A program made the position numbers and the translations under genes. Under the pieces are notes generated by a model. The model did no database searches, was not told the DNA's origin, and saw nothing but the letters and a program-made list of their open reading frames with translations. 64,000 nucleotides of DNA from Drechslerella dactyloides (Eukaryota; Ascomycota; Orbiliomycetes; Orbiliales; Orbiliaceae): assembly GCA_020064725.1 (NCBI GenBank), contig JAGTWJ010000008.1:1984001-2048000 (forward strand), in the 5' to 3' direction. Shown piece after piece: positions 11,444 to 23,063 of the stretch; within the stretch, counting starts at the first letter, position 1, and every line of letters begins with the position of its first letter.

Positions 11444-12322
11444 TCAGCGAGCTGGAGCGTCTGGCCGTATACCGGCGCTCATGAATCTAAACATCATCTC
11501 TAGTGTCCATCCCTTCTCATCCCTCTTGTTCATCGAAGCCGGGTCAATGGATCTTTTGAGGATCCGCCCATGAGCGTCCAGTTTCAGCCCAGTTTCCACT
11601 TTTGCGGGATCGCCGGCAACGCGTTCGAGCTCCTCCTTTGTAAAATCAGCATCCCAATCTCGCGACCTCTGCTCTTTCACGACTGCTTTCAGCGCCCAGT
11701 GTCTGTTTCTCTTCTTTCCCTCTTCGCCGTCAGCATCTTGCATGTCGTCGTCTGAATCTTCGTCGTCTTCTTCGTCAGAGTTGTTTTCGTCTTCCGAGCT
11801 GCCTTCGTCATCGCTGCCTCCTTTGCCTTTTCCGTTCGGAAGAGCGGCGCCTTTGACAGCTAGACCCTTGTCACGGCCAGCGGCTAGCCATTCCTCGACT
11901 TCAGGGGCGAGCTTCTTGCGGAGAAGAAGGTTGAGTAAATTTTCCTGTGTCCGAGCCGGGAAATTGGGCAGCGGAAAGACAACGGTGGTGGTCAGGGCGG
12001 TTGAGTGTTGATGTAGAGTGCGGGAGAGCGTGGAGAGCTGCGAGTTCAGGATCGCGAGCTGCGCGGTCAGGCTTGGCCTGCAGGAGCGACCGACAATAGT
12101 TAGCCATAACTCCTCATCCGAGGTCTCTTGGAATGCCCGTATCAAATGCCTGGAGTGGAAGCGTCCGAGGCGGGCATTCTGAGCCACGACGACTTACCAG
12201 GGCGGTAGCGGATCCGCCGTCCGCAGCTCCTGTAGCAGGGACCCGATGGATTGAGTGAGCAGGCCCAACTGGACGCGCAGGCGGTCAAGCGCGTCTACGG
12301 GGACGTTAGCAGCGGCCGACAT
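11444..12322 (-). CDS. med8: Mediator of RNA polymerase II transcription subunit 8
   Basis: Head-module subunit of Mediator; in yeast it binds Med18/Med20 and TBP and couples activators to RNA polymerase II in the nucleus. Two exons, 12322-12198 and 12077-11444, with a 120-nt intron (GTAAGT to CTGCAG) that splits the Trp codon of LPPW-PSLTAQL; 252 residues. The N-terminal helix LDRLRVQLGLLTQSIGSLL, the central STVVFPLPNFPARTQENLL and RKKLAPEVEEWL are characteristic of fungal Med8. A very acidic region (about 145-180) and the WTLEMMFRFMSAG end are also typical. Without the intron the reading frame would start inside the gene and lose the first helix. It is divergent from the Red1-like gene. 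Confidence 0.93.
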
Positions 12323-12573
12323 CTCCTACCGGTCAGCCGTGATGTTGATGAGATCGCCAGCGGTGTGGTTTTGGTGGGAGCAGCGTGGCGGCGTCTAAAT
12401 GTGGCCAGGGGAAAGCGCGCACAAACAGCGGCGCTAATTTGTAAATTAAACCGAACCTTCCGCTCCTCATTCTGGCGTTGAACCGCATCATCACCACCGT
12501 CGCCCTCACACCTCATCATCATCCCCTACCGTCAGCCACGCCGGCTCCATTCTACGGTATCGCAGCCTTAAGC
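12323..12573. promoter_or_regulatory. Bidirectional promoter of med8 and the Red1-like gene
   Basis: Only 251 bp separate the two start codons, so both promoters and 5' UTRs share this space. It contains GC-rich stretches and no clear TATA box, as usual for housekeeping genes. Confidence 0.6.
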
Positions 12574-15554
12574 ATGTCCTCCACCTGTCCGGAGGTCCCC
12601 TCTTTCAGCGGAATTCGGGTGCCTTCATCTGCAGCCCCAAAACGCGCTATCCCCCTGCGGCGCCCCATGCCGAAAGCCAGGCAAGCGTCCACGAGCGCGA
12701 GCACACCCATCCTTACAAAATCTGCTACTACCCTGAAAGAAGAATCTTCGAAACCAAAACTTTCCTTATCTCCCGCGGTAGAGCCCCCGCACCGAGACAG
12801 CGGGCCCGAAGAAGGCGAGATCTCCGACGACGAAGATGACCACTACTCCCCAGCCGAAGCCACGACTCCTGTGCATGTCCCCTTCGTTAACCCCTTCGAA
12901 CTCGCCACACTTGGGAAACCGGTGCCTCCGAAACCCTCTTTTCTCAATGTGGACAGCAAATCAAACGGCGATTCCCTCCGAAAAGAACCGTCCAGCTTAA
13001 GCAGTATGGCCCCGCCTCGTCATAGTATCTGCGATGTATAAAACCGCTAACTTCAATTGTCTTGCCAGTGTCAGCGACCCAAGATCTTGAGAGCATGAGT
13101 ATGCCAGAGCTACGAAAGTCAGCTCAAGCAGCCGTCATGTATCTTGCATGCTCTGCCAAGATGTCTTTCGATGACATCGTCGGTGAAGGAATCGACCGGA
13201 GCATAGTAGCAAGTTACTTTAGCCAGCTCAAGCTTCCGATGCCTACTTCCGAGCCGCGCGATTCGTCCTCAAAGGAACAGTTGAAAACTGTAGACGTCAA
13301 GAAGACAGCCCCAGATGTTATAGAAGACTCCAAGCTGCCGATCCAGAAACCAGTGCAATCCACACCGATGAATCACGCCCCCGCCGTCATTTCCTCCTTG
13401 GGCCAGCCTCCCTCGTCTCTTCCCCCCAGACCTCCTCCTACTCTTCCCCCGCAGCCAAGTCTCATCCCTAAAACCGAAAGCGTGGTTTCGCGGTTCAATC
13501 AGTCCCTCCCCGGCTTGAATATTCTCCAACAGGCCAACAGTCCCATCCCTGCATCACCTCCAGTCCAAGTTGAGACGAATGCACAGGATGTAGTCCCAGC
13601 CTCATCGCACACAATCTCGGTCACCTTGGCGGGTGTACGTAATAGAAAGAGACCTGTTGCTGCTGACTTTGATACTGAAGCCAAGCCCACTCTTCTCATA
13701 TCCAAGCAGGCGCGATTTGGCAACAGAGAGCTCCTTGAAACCAGCAGATTAGTCTTCGATGTCAGTGATAACGAGGATGGAGATACCGACAACGGCTTCC
13801 CCAAACAAGTGTCTCGGTTAGCCTCTCAGATATCCGGCGTTCCTTCAAGGCCTGATAGCACGACACCTGAGGACAGCGAGAAGATCAACGAGAGCATTCG
13901 CCTGAAGGAGGCGGAGATCGAGCTGATGAGGCAGAAAATCAAGTTGATGACGCGGAAGAGAAAACTTGCAGGAGGTGGAGATTCTGGATCTGGACCGCCC
14001 ACAAAGCCTTCCACGCCTCTGCCGAATGAACCACTCGTGGAGCTGGATGGTGACAACCAGACCAAATATGAGCAAGTCCAGAAGCTCGAGCAAGTGGAAC
14101 AATTCCTTCACCAGACTCTTGACCAGATTGAAGCCAGTGCAGTGCAAGCTGGAGATGCAGCCGCCATCTCGGTCCTCGCAACGGAGCCTCTCCAGATAGT
14201 AACTGGAAACTCAAGTTCAGAAACTGAAGCGATTATCAATAACACTATGGCTGGTACTCTTCAAAATGGCGGCCAAGAAGGAGATTTCACAGAGAATATC
14301 GACGTCAATGACACTTCCTTTCCTACCTCGGCAATCTCTCAACTCGCGGAAATAGAGAAAGCCCCGTCAAGCGAAGAGTCTTATGAAACGGCACCCATAG
14401 AATCCGAAGCGGTCCCAAGCGAAGACGCAGACGACGGTCAAGGCGAGCCCATGGATCTTTCTGATCTATCGAGTTCTTCTGGAGACCTGAATCTGGAATC
14501 AGATAGATCAGCTAGTGACTCGAATCTTAAAGGCAATAATGCATCCCATTACAGCATGCCCTGTGTTTCCCCGACTTTTACTAACGGGACCACAGGTTCC
14601 AACTCAAACAGCAGCGAGGACGACACTAGCAGCGAGGACTCTGCTGAAGACATTGAGATGCTAGACGAACCTGGCACGGATTCTGTCTCGAGCCCGATGC
14701 AAGAGGAGCCGGACCCAGATGACAACTATGACCCAGAATCACGCGAGGCTGACATAGGTGAAGTATCGTTACCCTCGGGAAACGCTAAACTATCCCAGGT
14801 TCAGCCGCCGAGTGTTATTGAGATGGCCAAACCGAATACTACAGCTCGAGCAAAGCAAGGACAAAAGACTGAAGAATTCAAGCCTTATCGATCAGCTCTT
14901 GCAGGCTTCAAGTCATTTCGATATCATCCCAACTTCAACGGCTATGTATCTCAAGGATTCAAGTCACTGACATATAGCAACCACATTGACTCGGAGCTAC
15001 CAATATGTGATTTCGAAACAAGGGGCGGAACATGCAATGATCCTCAATGCCGATGGCAGCACTTTCGTCAAATGGCCTTACCAGGTGCGTATTACAAAAC
15101 GTGTGCGAACAGTCTGTTGCGATACGGCAGAAGTCGCCCAGCTCGTCCCGATTGGCTTGCGTGTCAACAATGGGAACCACACGATGCTCCTCCACCCCGT
15201 TGATCTTGGTCCCCGCGCATCGCAGTTACCCTGCATTTGGGACTCTGCTCGGACAGGATCCCCCCTTCGAATTCTTCCCTGTTCTCTCCTGCTGCTAATA
15301 TTGCTTCTAACTACTATTTCTCTTCCTCCCCTTGGGATTCGCCTTGCACAGAGAGCCAAATTCTCTCGGAATTAGCTGAACCAGATGCGAATTTGCCTGA
15401 CAAGGACAAAGAAAGCTACAAGTCTGCCTTGGCTCAGACCATCTCAGAGCAAGGCGAGCTTCTAGTCGGAGACTTTGAAAAGATCGCGAACAATATCGTT
15501 GAATATCGTCGACAACAGCTTGGCGACCCAACGCGGGTTCTTCGAAACATCTGA
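12574..15554 (+). CDS. Red1/ZFC3H1-like zinc-finger protein of nuclear RNA surveillance
   Basis: Probable scaffold of an MTREC/NURS-like complex that sends nuclear transcripts to the exosome, by homology to fission yeast Red1 and animal ZFC3H1. Exons: 12574-13024, 13069-15084, 15352-15554 (889 residues); introns are 44 nt and 267 nt. The long second intron has TTCTAAC followed by a pyrimidine tract before CACAG, and joins MALP to ESQILSELAE, giving the expected C-terminal helices. The protein is mostly disordered, with an EEGEISDDEDD motif near the start, a charged helix near residues 290-330, and a C-x8-C-x4-C-x3-H finger (ICDFETRGGTCNDPQCRWQH) from about 797, preceded by FKSFRYHPNFN. It is divergent from med8. 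Function is inferred from the finger and layout. Confidence 0.82.
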
Positions 15555-18500
15555 CGGCAATGGCATGAGATCAATCATGCCTGTTGTGGGATAAGTATCA
15601 CCTGACGCTCTCTTTCCCACCCCATAATTTAATTTGTCGACGAAAAGCACTTGCTCTAAGCCTAGCCCCCTTGACATCCGCCATTGCATAATTGTCATCA
15701 TCGTCATCATTTTTTTTTACTTCAGCCATGATACCCACTTCCCTTCTTTTCTGGTCCCACCCTGGTGTCTATTTCTCTGAAGCTGTACCTTGTGTCAGCT
15801 CGGCATCCCATTTCCCGCCCAACCACTACGACGCCAGTACTACCTGCAACCTTTTTGAATATTATTTAAGAATAATAACACCTGCGAACGGCACGCGACA
15901 TCATGAGCGACTAGGACCTCCTTGACGACAGGAGTGTGCCACCGTAGCATGCATGCATGACAGGAACAGGATGGTTCCGATCAGCGATCGAACCGGATGG
16001 AAAGAGGAGGAACGGCTGTGAGGTCCTAGCGCAGGAGGTGCATGATGCTTAGGGATTTGTGTTCTGTGATGACTACTCGGACGGTAACCGGTTTGAGTAG
16101 TATTATACTTTCAGAGATCATTCATCCCGCGAGCTCGTTTCGATTGAAAAAAGAGAGAAAAGAATATGCGCAAGAGATAGAAGATACTTTTCAGAAAGAT
16201 GATACTTCAATAATACTAGCACATTGAGCGAGCGAGCGCTTGTGGTTATCTTAATTGCCTTTACTTCTTGTCAAAATTAAATAATTCAGAAGAGTATTCT
16301 CGATGCTCTGGTAGCTTAAATTCACAATTTTCGTCAACCCCGATAGCAAGTTTTTTTTCTTCTGAGCAATTCAGGTATCGATCATGATGTAGTAGTATAT
16401 TCCAGTGACACGCGCACAGGTCACGCCGGCTGGCGGAGTATCGCACGCACTTGTATCTGTTGAATTTTTCTTTCTGGAATTCGGGGATTGTCCGGATAGA
16501 CCCAAAGAATGATCAACTTGCAGCAAGATGGACCCATGCACCTGGCCACGCATGTGTGCTGGCGTCCGCGTGCGTATCCTTCCATACATACAGACGTACA
16601 GACAATGTCGTATGTATGTAAGAACGGGGACTTTAAAATTGCAGGTTGCTGAAAATTTTAAGCATATATGAGATTATGCTATTAATATTATATTTTGATA
16701 TACTACGTAAAGCTAATACTATGTATATCGGCCCGCATGGTGGTTAGCCTCGGCGTCATGCTTTTTTTTTGGCCTGTAGACGTAGGGACGGTTGCATGAC
16801 TAGCTAGTCTACCAGCTCCCGAGTACTTGGACACGAGCTTGCAAATCATCTACATGCACGTGCGCTCGCTTTCGCATTTTTTTGGAAACGGTAGGCTCGT
16901 ATTCAAGAAAATTTTCAAATGGGGATATATTTGGTAGTTAGGCTACGATGCCAATGTGCAGTGCAGTCTACAGGACGCAGGGCACGCTGACGCTGGGCGG
17001 CAGACGTCCGAGGCTTGGGTGGGTTTTCTGGGCGATAGGTAGGTCAATTAAGCCGATCAGTAGTTTCGAACCAGGGCCTGCCCATGTCGGATGGAGAAAC
17101 GAATGGTGGTGGGTGCAATATGAGGATCGATCGTAACACAAAGTAGTGTGCATTGTGACAGGCAAGGGTTGGCTTTGGTTCAATTTAATTTCGAGAGTAT
17201 AGCGGATGGGCTGTAACGTTAGTTTCTGATATAAGATCGGCGGCCGTCGAGCGGCGTCGGATGGTGTTCGGGGGGCAAAAGGGCGGTTTTAATGTCGTTA
17301 CGAATCTAAGTTGTGGGGATTGTGTGATAGATTAATATCAGACTGTGGGCAGATCTTAAGATCGATCGGTGTCGGCACGGTATTTCCTTGCTTGCAAGGT
17401 GGACAAAGGCCGTTCGTCAAGGCGCAATGGGCCGAGTTAGTATAACTCGTCTCGTCAAGCGAACGATGAACAACAAAGTATAACGTTGGCGGAGCGGATG
17501 AGCGAACGAACGATATACAAGTCACTGGACGGTATACATATATGCACGGTACATAGGAATGCGGTGAATAGACGAGTATTAGGTAATTTGAAGGCAGCCC
17601 GTCGGGCTGGGAGAACAAAAAATTCAATCAAGGGATCGATCGCGAAAACGGACCGAGATACAGGCTAGGAGGTCTCGGGTCAGCCGTGTGGATCCGACGA
17701 AAAAATACAAGCATCAGACGAGTGGTGTGCGTTGCGTCTTGTCAGCGTGAGGTCAAAGAATATCAGCGGAAAGCGCACAGATGCCCCCGATGCACGCTGT
17801 TCTAAGAATGTCCGCCCGCGGCCTGCATGGGTGGAAAGGTAGGACAAAGCAAGCTGGGTCATTTAAATTAAATTCTGACCCGGCGCGAGGGTGGGCGGAC
17901 TGACGACAGACATGACATTGTTCGCTGATGTTGGGGTGACTTTTCGCTGGGCGGACGCAAGGAAATTGACGAGTTTATACGTGATGGATGTGTAATGCCT
18001 GCGTATACGTAGTTGGACCGAGGGACGACATGGGGGGCTAATTCACGCAAGCAGCGGATAACTGAGTCGCTGTCGTCAGGGTTGGCATCCCACGCAGACG
18101 ACGACGCAAGGTGGATGGAAACCCTGCTGTTGGTCAGCAAGCAAGCGGAGCTAGAGCGTATGGACATATTTCGGACGTCCAGCTTGCTTGTTGAATTTCC
18201 CCACATCCTTCGGAGTTGAGGAATGCGAAGAGCTCAGGATAATTAGGCCCACGCTGTTGGTGCCTGGAAATTGGAGGATGATACTCTACAGCTTGCGTCC
18301 CATCGATCGTATCGTATTGTTCTGTCGGCCTGTCGGGGCCTTTGTCGAATGGAGCAGCTAGGAGGGCAGGGCGGGTTGGCTAGGGCGCGCAATCCCAGAG
18401 GAAAGTCCCGTTCCGTTCGTCCTTTCTTTCGTTTCTTCCTTCTTTCTTCTTTCGATTGTTCGTCTGCGCATTTAATTCAATTCTCCTGCCTTCGTTCTTT

Positions 18501-21070
18501 CTTTTTCTGGCTGTCTGTTGTTTTTTCTGCGACTATCGTTGCTAGTTTCTGCGCTGGGGAAGAGGCCTTGTAGTCGGCAAGACGCTTTCGAGAGACAGTA
18601 CGTAATAGTGTTGTCCTCTGTTGGACAATCGCCAGCCGGGCCCAGCTGGAGTCTCGCTCTCCAACATCCCATCAGCAGCAGGGCTTCATCCGTCCGCCTG
18701 GTAGCCAAGGCGATGGGGGGTACTGTACACTGCTTTTCTTCGTGCTGCGATTTCGCTGCTCGACGGGCAAATCGCGCAGGGAAACGAGGACCCTTTGGGG
18801 CAGCGCGGTTACCTTGGTCCCTAAAAGCTCGAGCTTGCTGCATGGCTGAATGGCCGGCTGGCTGGCTGCAGCATGATCGAGACGCTTAACCCGGAGGTAC
18901 TCCGTACATTGCATTACATACACGGTACGTGAGAGCTTCAGACGCAGTGAGACCGGGTCCACAGCTGTGGTAGTCAGCCAGCCAGCCAGTCCGTCTCGCA
19001 GCTCGCATGCATGACCGAGCGAGCGAGGCCACTTCAGCGCTGCAGGAAATCTGCACCGGCGGCGGGTTTCTCTGCTTTAGGACGAGCGGCGAGTGGAAAT
19101 CCCGCCAGCTGGGCCATCTGCAGCCGGCGAGGCCCTGACGAGCGAAACAAATTCGCTGGAAGAGGAGGAGGGAGGACGCATGATCCCTGTCGCTGTCTTT
19201 GCGATCCCGTTTCCCCACGCCTGTCCACGCAGCATTCATGCATGCGTGTGTGCTGCATGCATGTCTGCATCGTGAGAGCTCGAAATCGCTATTTTTTTCT
19301 TTCTTCTGGTCTTGGGGCTCTCTTGCGGGTCTGGGAATTAGAGTTGGAATGATGATGATGCAAGTGTGAGCAATGGCTGTCGGGCTGCAAGTCCTCGCAG
19401 GTAACTCGACTCAGGTGGCATTGGGAGCGGTCGCCGGCGAGGCACAAGATCGGCCTCATGCGTCCGGCCTCCGTGCGTGTCTTCACGTGCTGTCAGCCAC
19501 TATTTTTTCCTCGTCTCGCGAAGCTAAGCTCGGACAGCTCAGCTCAGCTCCCGTCGACAAACTCGTTCGCGAGACCCGGATCTGATGTTTTCGCCCCCCG
19601 GGAACTTGGGTGCATATCGTATGTATATGCCTGTGCTGCATGTTGGACAGGTATGGAACAAGTGTAGAGCTCGGTGGGGGGTCCTTCGGTCGATATATTT
19701 CGTCATTGACGCGCTACCCAGGCCAACTGCTCTGCAATTCGGCTCGAGACAAGCATTGTGGACGCCGTTCTCTGCTAGCAGTGGCTAGCTCTGCTTTTTT
19801 TCCGTGGTTGGACTGGATTGACGAGTCCACATTAGCCTGGCAAGAGCCGTGCGAAAGCGATGTTTAGGCCGTAGTTACCGGGAAATCACTCCAGGTGACT
19901 GCTGGCTGCTGCATCGTGGGCAAGAGTGCATTGTGCGATCCGATTGGGGACGCATCTCGCTGTGCCGTGCGTCGTCCGTTGGCCACTCAGGTTGCTGGAA
20001 AGCTGCTTCTCGGTTCGAGCCAATCCACGGAGGCCGTAGCTCCAACTTGTGCATACAAGCAGGTTGCTTTTGCAGGAAAGGCTGGCTGTCTTCCTTTGCG
20101 CCGAGATTTTGGGACCTTTAGCTTCGTCTCGTATCGACGCGAAGGGATGGCGCGGCGGGGTGTGGCTGAAACGTGGTTAGTCATTCGATGTGAGTGGTGA
20201 CGGTGGTTGCTCATTGGCATGGGGATGTGGATATGGCTTGGAATCTAGACCGTGAACCGTGAACCCACATGGAAGAATCAAGGCACGGTTTGGTTTTTTC
20301 CGGGACGCGGAGGCTGATGGACGTTGGTTGGTGTGACTGATTACTTATCATGATCATGAAAACATCGAGTTGGTGGAGTCGTGATACACACTTTCGTTAC
20401 GAGGACGTGTGCCAGCTAGCTAAGTAAATAGCTACTTCTTACTGAGCTACAGCTGTCCGATTCAGCGGCGGTGGTGGTTGCGATGGTTGTCGACGCCCGC
20501 TTATCTACAAACCCTGGCTGCATGCGCCCTGCCGTCTGCGTCCGACTGAACGCTGGAACAAAGGCCCATCCACGCGGACGGCGGCCATCGCTTGTGCATG
20601 CTGGAGATATGTGTCGTCATACGTAGCTGGTGCACCCCTCCCTCCACCGTTGTACACACACCCTCATCATCATCAGTTCGAACGGTCTCGTCCCCTCTGC
20701 ATGCGCTGAAAATCCTGGTTTCGAGTCCCACCAGGTGGACACCCGTTGCTGGTCGCACGTTGGTCCGGAGCTTTCATCCACCTCAGCTCGGACGTCCTCG
20801 ATCTCCCAAAACTTGACTTTGAAAGCGAATCCAGCCGGGCATCGAACTCGACTCGAATCAAAAACGTAACGCGGGTGATATACGCAAGGGTAGCAATAGC
20901 CGGCACAAAATTCCCGGTTTGAATTTGACCACCTCCACGCAGGAGGACGACACTAACCGGTGCCCAATAAAACCCACAGCGCACGAGCAGAAGCATACTA
21001 TCCCAGACCCGACGCACTCGTGCAGCCGCTCGACCAACCGTTTCAAGGCACGGACGGGGATCCACGAAGC
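15555..21070. other. 5.5-kb gene-free region
   Basis: No open frame here resembles a protein or can be joined by credible splice sites; the longest frames (about 120 codons near 18.5-18.9 kb) overlap each other on both strands. The DNA holds pyrimidine-rich runs (18420-18530), tetranucleotide repeats such as GAGC/CATG units, and many short palindromes. It must include the 3' UTR of the Red1-like gene and the promoter of PDAT. Non-coding transcripts cannot be excluded. Confidence 0.5.
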
Positions 21071-23011
21071 ATGTCGAGCGCCCGGAAGCGCCCAGCGGCG
21101 AAGATCGCCAAATCCGCGGAGGGACCCGGCGCTGGTCCCACCGCTGGCGATCCACCGCCACAGAAGGCTGACGACGAAAAGGGAGAGGACGACTCCACCG
21201 TTGATGCAGCTGGCTTGAAGGATGGCATCACCGACGGCGCAGATCGACTGCGCAAGAACATCAAGAAGCACGGGAAGCACAATCACAACACCCTCTTCTT
21301 CGTCATCGGCGGGCTCGTTGGCATCTTCCTCGCGGCGTTATTCGCGCGAGAGCAGGATATGGTGCAACTGCCCGACTTCAGCCTCGAGTCGATTACGGAC
21401 GTGCTGCCCGTCAGCATCCTGAATGAGGCTAGAGACATATCAAAACGGCAGAAGGACACCGTCAATTATGATTCCTTCGCCATCGGACTACGACTCAAGG
21501 AGGAGGGTCTCGAGTCGCATTACCCCGTGGTAATGATTCCCGGGGTGATATCCACAGGGCTCGAGAGTTGGGGCACGAGCGCAAAGTCGCTGCCCTATTT
21601 TAGGAAGCGGCTCTGGGGATCGTTCACGATGATGCGCACGCTGATGCTTGACAAGGCGCTGTGGAAAGATCACATTATGCTGAACAAGACAACGGGGATG
21701 GACCCAGAGGGCATCAAGCTGCGCGCCGCGCAGGGGTTCGACGCGACGGATTTCTTCGTGACGGGCTACTGGATATGGAGCAAGATCCTGGAGAACCTGG
21801 CCACGCTGGGCTACGATCCTATGAGCTCGTACACGGCCGCCTACGACTGGCGACTGTCGTATATCAACCTGGAGAAGCGAGACCACTATTTCACGCGCCT
21901 CAAGAACCATATCGAGGTTGCGAAGAAAGTGCACAAGCGGAAATGCATCCTCATCTCGCACTCGATGGGTTCGCAGGTCGTCTTTTTCTTCTTCAAGTGG
22001 GTGGAGGCCATGGGTGAAGGAAACGGCAACGGCGGCAAGGCCTGGGTCGACGATCATATCGAGTCGTGGATCAACATATCAGGCAGTCTTCTCGGAGCTA
22101 CCAAGGGCGTCACGGCCGTGCTGTCTGGTGAGATGAAGGATACCGTGCAGCTGAACCAGTTCGCGGTGTATGGGCTTGAGAAATTCTTCTCCAGGGAGGA
22201 GCGAGCTGAGATTATGCGGTCAATGCCGGGCATATCGAGCATGATACCCAAGGGCGGCGAAGTCGTCTGGGGGAACAGCACATGGGCGCCTGACGACAAG
22301 CCGGACCAGACGTCCAGCTATGGCAACTTTATCAAGTTCAAGCGCAGCAACGATAGCGCTGCTGTCTCGCAGAACCTGACGATGACGGGCGCGCTAGAAT
22401 ATCTACTCGAGACATCGGAACCCTGGTTCAGAGACCAACTGCTGGGCAGCTACTCTCACGGAATCGCAAAGTCGATCCCAGAGGCGCTGGAGAACGAGCA
22501 AGATCCCAGGAAATGGATCAACCCGCTCGAAGTTCCTCTCCCGTACGCGCCAAACATGAAAATCTACTGCTTCTACGGCATCGGCAAGCCGACCGAGCGA
22601 AGCTACTACTATACGCAAAACACGGTCAACGCTAGCTTCCTGCAAACCGTGATCGACGGGACCGTTACTCGGGCCGACGAGGGGACCGACCACGGCGTGG
22701 TGATGGGCGAAGGCGACGGGACCGTCCCGCTGCTAAGCATGGGGTTCATGTGCTCGAAGGGTTGGCGGATGAAGAGGTTCAATCCGGCGAGGATCCCGCT
22801 CAAGACGTTTGAGATGCTCCACGAGCCCCTGAGCTTCGACATGAGAGGCGGTCCGAACACCGCTGATCACGTCGACATCTTGGGCCGGCAACAACTCAAC
22901 GAGCTGATTTTGAGAGTCGCGGCGGGCAAGGGACAGGATATTCCTGACAAGAAGATTTCGGATATTGACCTGTATTCCTCGCGGGTAGATCTGGGTCCGA
23001 TGGACGAGTGA
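21071..23011 (+). CDS. LRO1: Phospholipid:diacylglycerol acyltransferase (PDAT)
   Basis: Makes triacylglycerol by moving the sn-2 acyl chain of a phospholipid to diacylglycerol at the ER and lipid droplets. Single exon, 646 residues against 661 in yeast Lro1. Charged cytosolic N-terminus with a Lys/His-rich patch, one membrane anchor at about 74-92 (TLFFVIGGLVGIFLAALFA), then a lumenal LCAT-like alpha/beta hydrolase domain. The catalytic triad is visible: Ser298 in HSMGS, Asp549 in GDGTVPLLS, His600 in ADHVDILG. PVVMIPGVISTGLESW is the lid/oxyanion region. The start at MSSARKR is the first ATG in frame; the frame continues upstream only through a GTG codon. Confidence 0.96.
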   Translation: MSSARKRPAAKIAKSAEGPGAGPTAGDPPPQKADDEKGEDDSTVDAAGLKDGITDGADRLRKNIKKHGKHNHNTLFFVIGGLVGIFLAALFAREQDMVQLPDFSLESITDVLPVSILNEARDISKRQKDTVNYDSFAIGLRLKEEGLESHYPVVMIPGVISTGLESWGTSAKSLPYFRKRLWGSFTMMRTLMLDKALWKDHIMLNKTTGMDPEGIKLRAAQGFDATDFFVTGYWIWSKILENLATLGYDPMSSYTAAYDWRLSYINLEKRDHYFTRLKNHIEVAKKVHKRKCILISHSMGSQVVFFFFKWVEAMGEGNGNGGKAWVDDHIESWINISGSLLGATKGVTAVLSGEMKDTVQLNQFAVYGLEKFFSREERAEIMRSMPGISSMIPKGGEVVWGNSTWAPDDKPDQTSSYGNFIKFKRSNDSAAVSQNLTMTGALEYLLETSEPWFRDQLLGSYSHGIAKSIPEALENEQDPRKWINPLEVPLPYAPNMKIYCFYGIGKPTERSYYYTQNTVNASFLQTVIDGTVTRADEGTDHGVVMGEGDGTVPLLSMGFMCSKGWRMKRFNPARIPLKTFEMLHEPLSFDMRGGPNTADHVDILGRQQLNELILRVAAGKGQDIPDKKISDIDLYSSRVDLGPMDE

Positions 23012-23014
23012 GTG

Positions 23015-23031
23015 CGTGCATGCGTGCGTGC

Positions 23032-23063
<32 letters not shown>
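23015..23063 (+). repeat. TGCG then (GGC)n microsatellite just after the PDAT stop
   Basis: Directly after the stop codon a (TGCG)-type run passes into about ten GGC/GCG triplets ending near 23063. It lies in the expected 3' UTR. A GGC run of this kind is prone to slippage and to strong RNA structure. Confidence 0.85.

Noticed and set aside
12481..12573. Upstream extension of the Red1-like frame beyond MSSTCPEV
   Set aside because: The extension begins at a TTG codon; the first real ATG in the frame is at 12574.
15085..15203. Continuation of the Red1-like protein through 15085-15203
   Set aside because: The read-through sequence has no family resemblance, whereas splicing to 15352 restores the expected C-terminal helices in phase.
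17060..17085. B-box-like GGTTCGAA on the minus strand, possible tRNA
   Set aside because: No A box, no acceptor stem and no cloverleaf can be drawn around it.
20714..20736. CCTGGTTTCGAGTCCCACCAGG, resembling a tRNA T-arm
   Set aside because: The stem pairing does not fit a T-arm (the loop would be 10 nt) and no other tRNA arms are present; it is a small hairpin.
20960..21070. Upstream extension of the PDAT frame
   Set aside because: It begins with GTG; the first ATG is at 21071 and gives a normal PDAT length.
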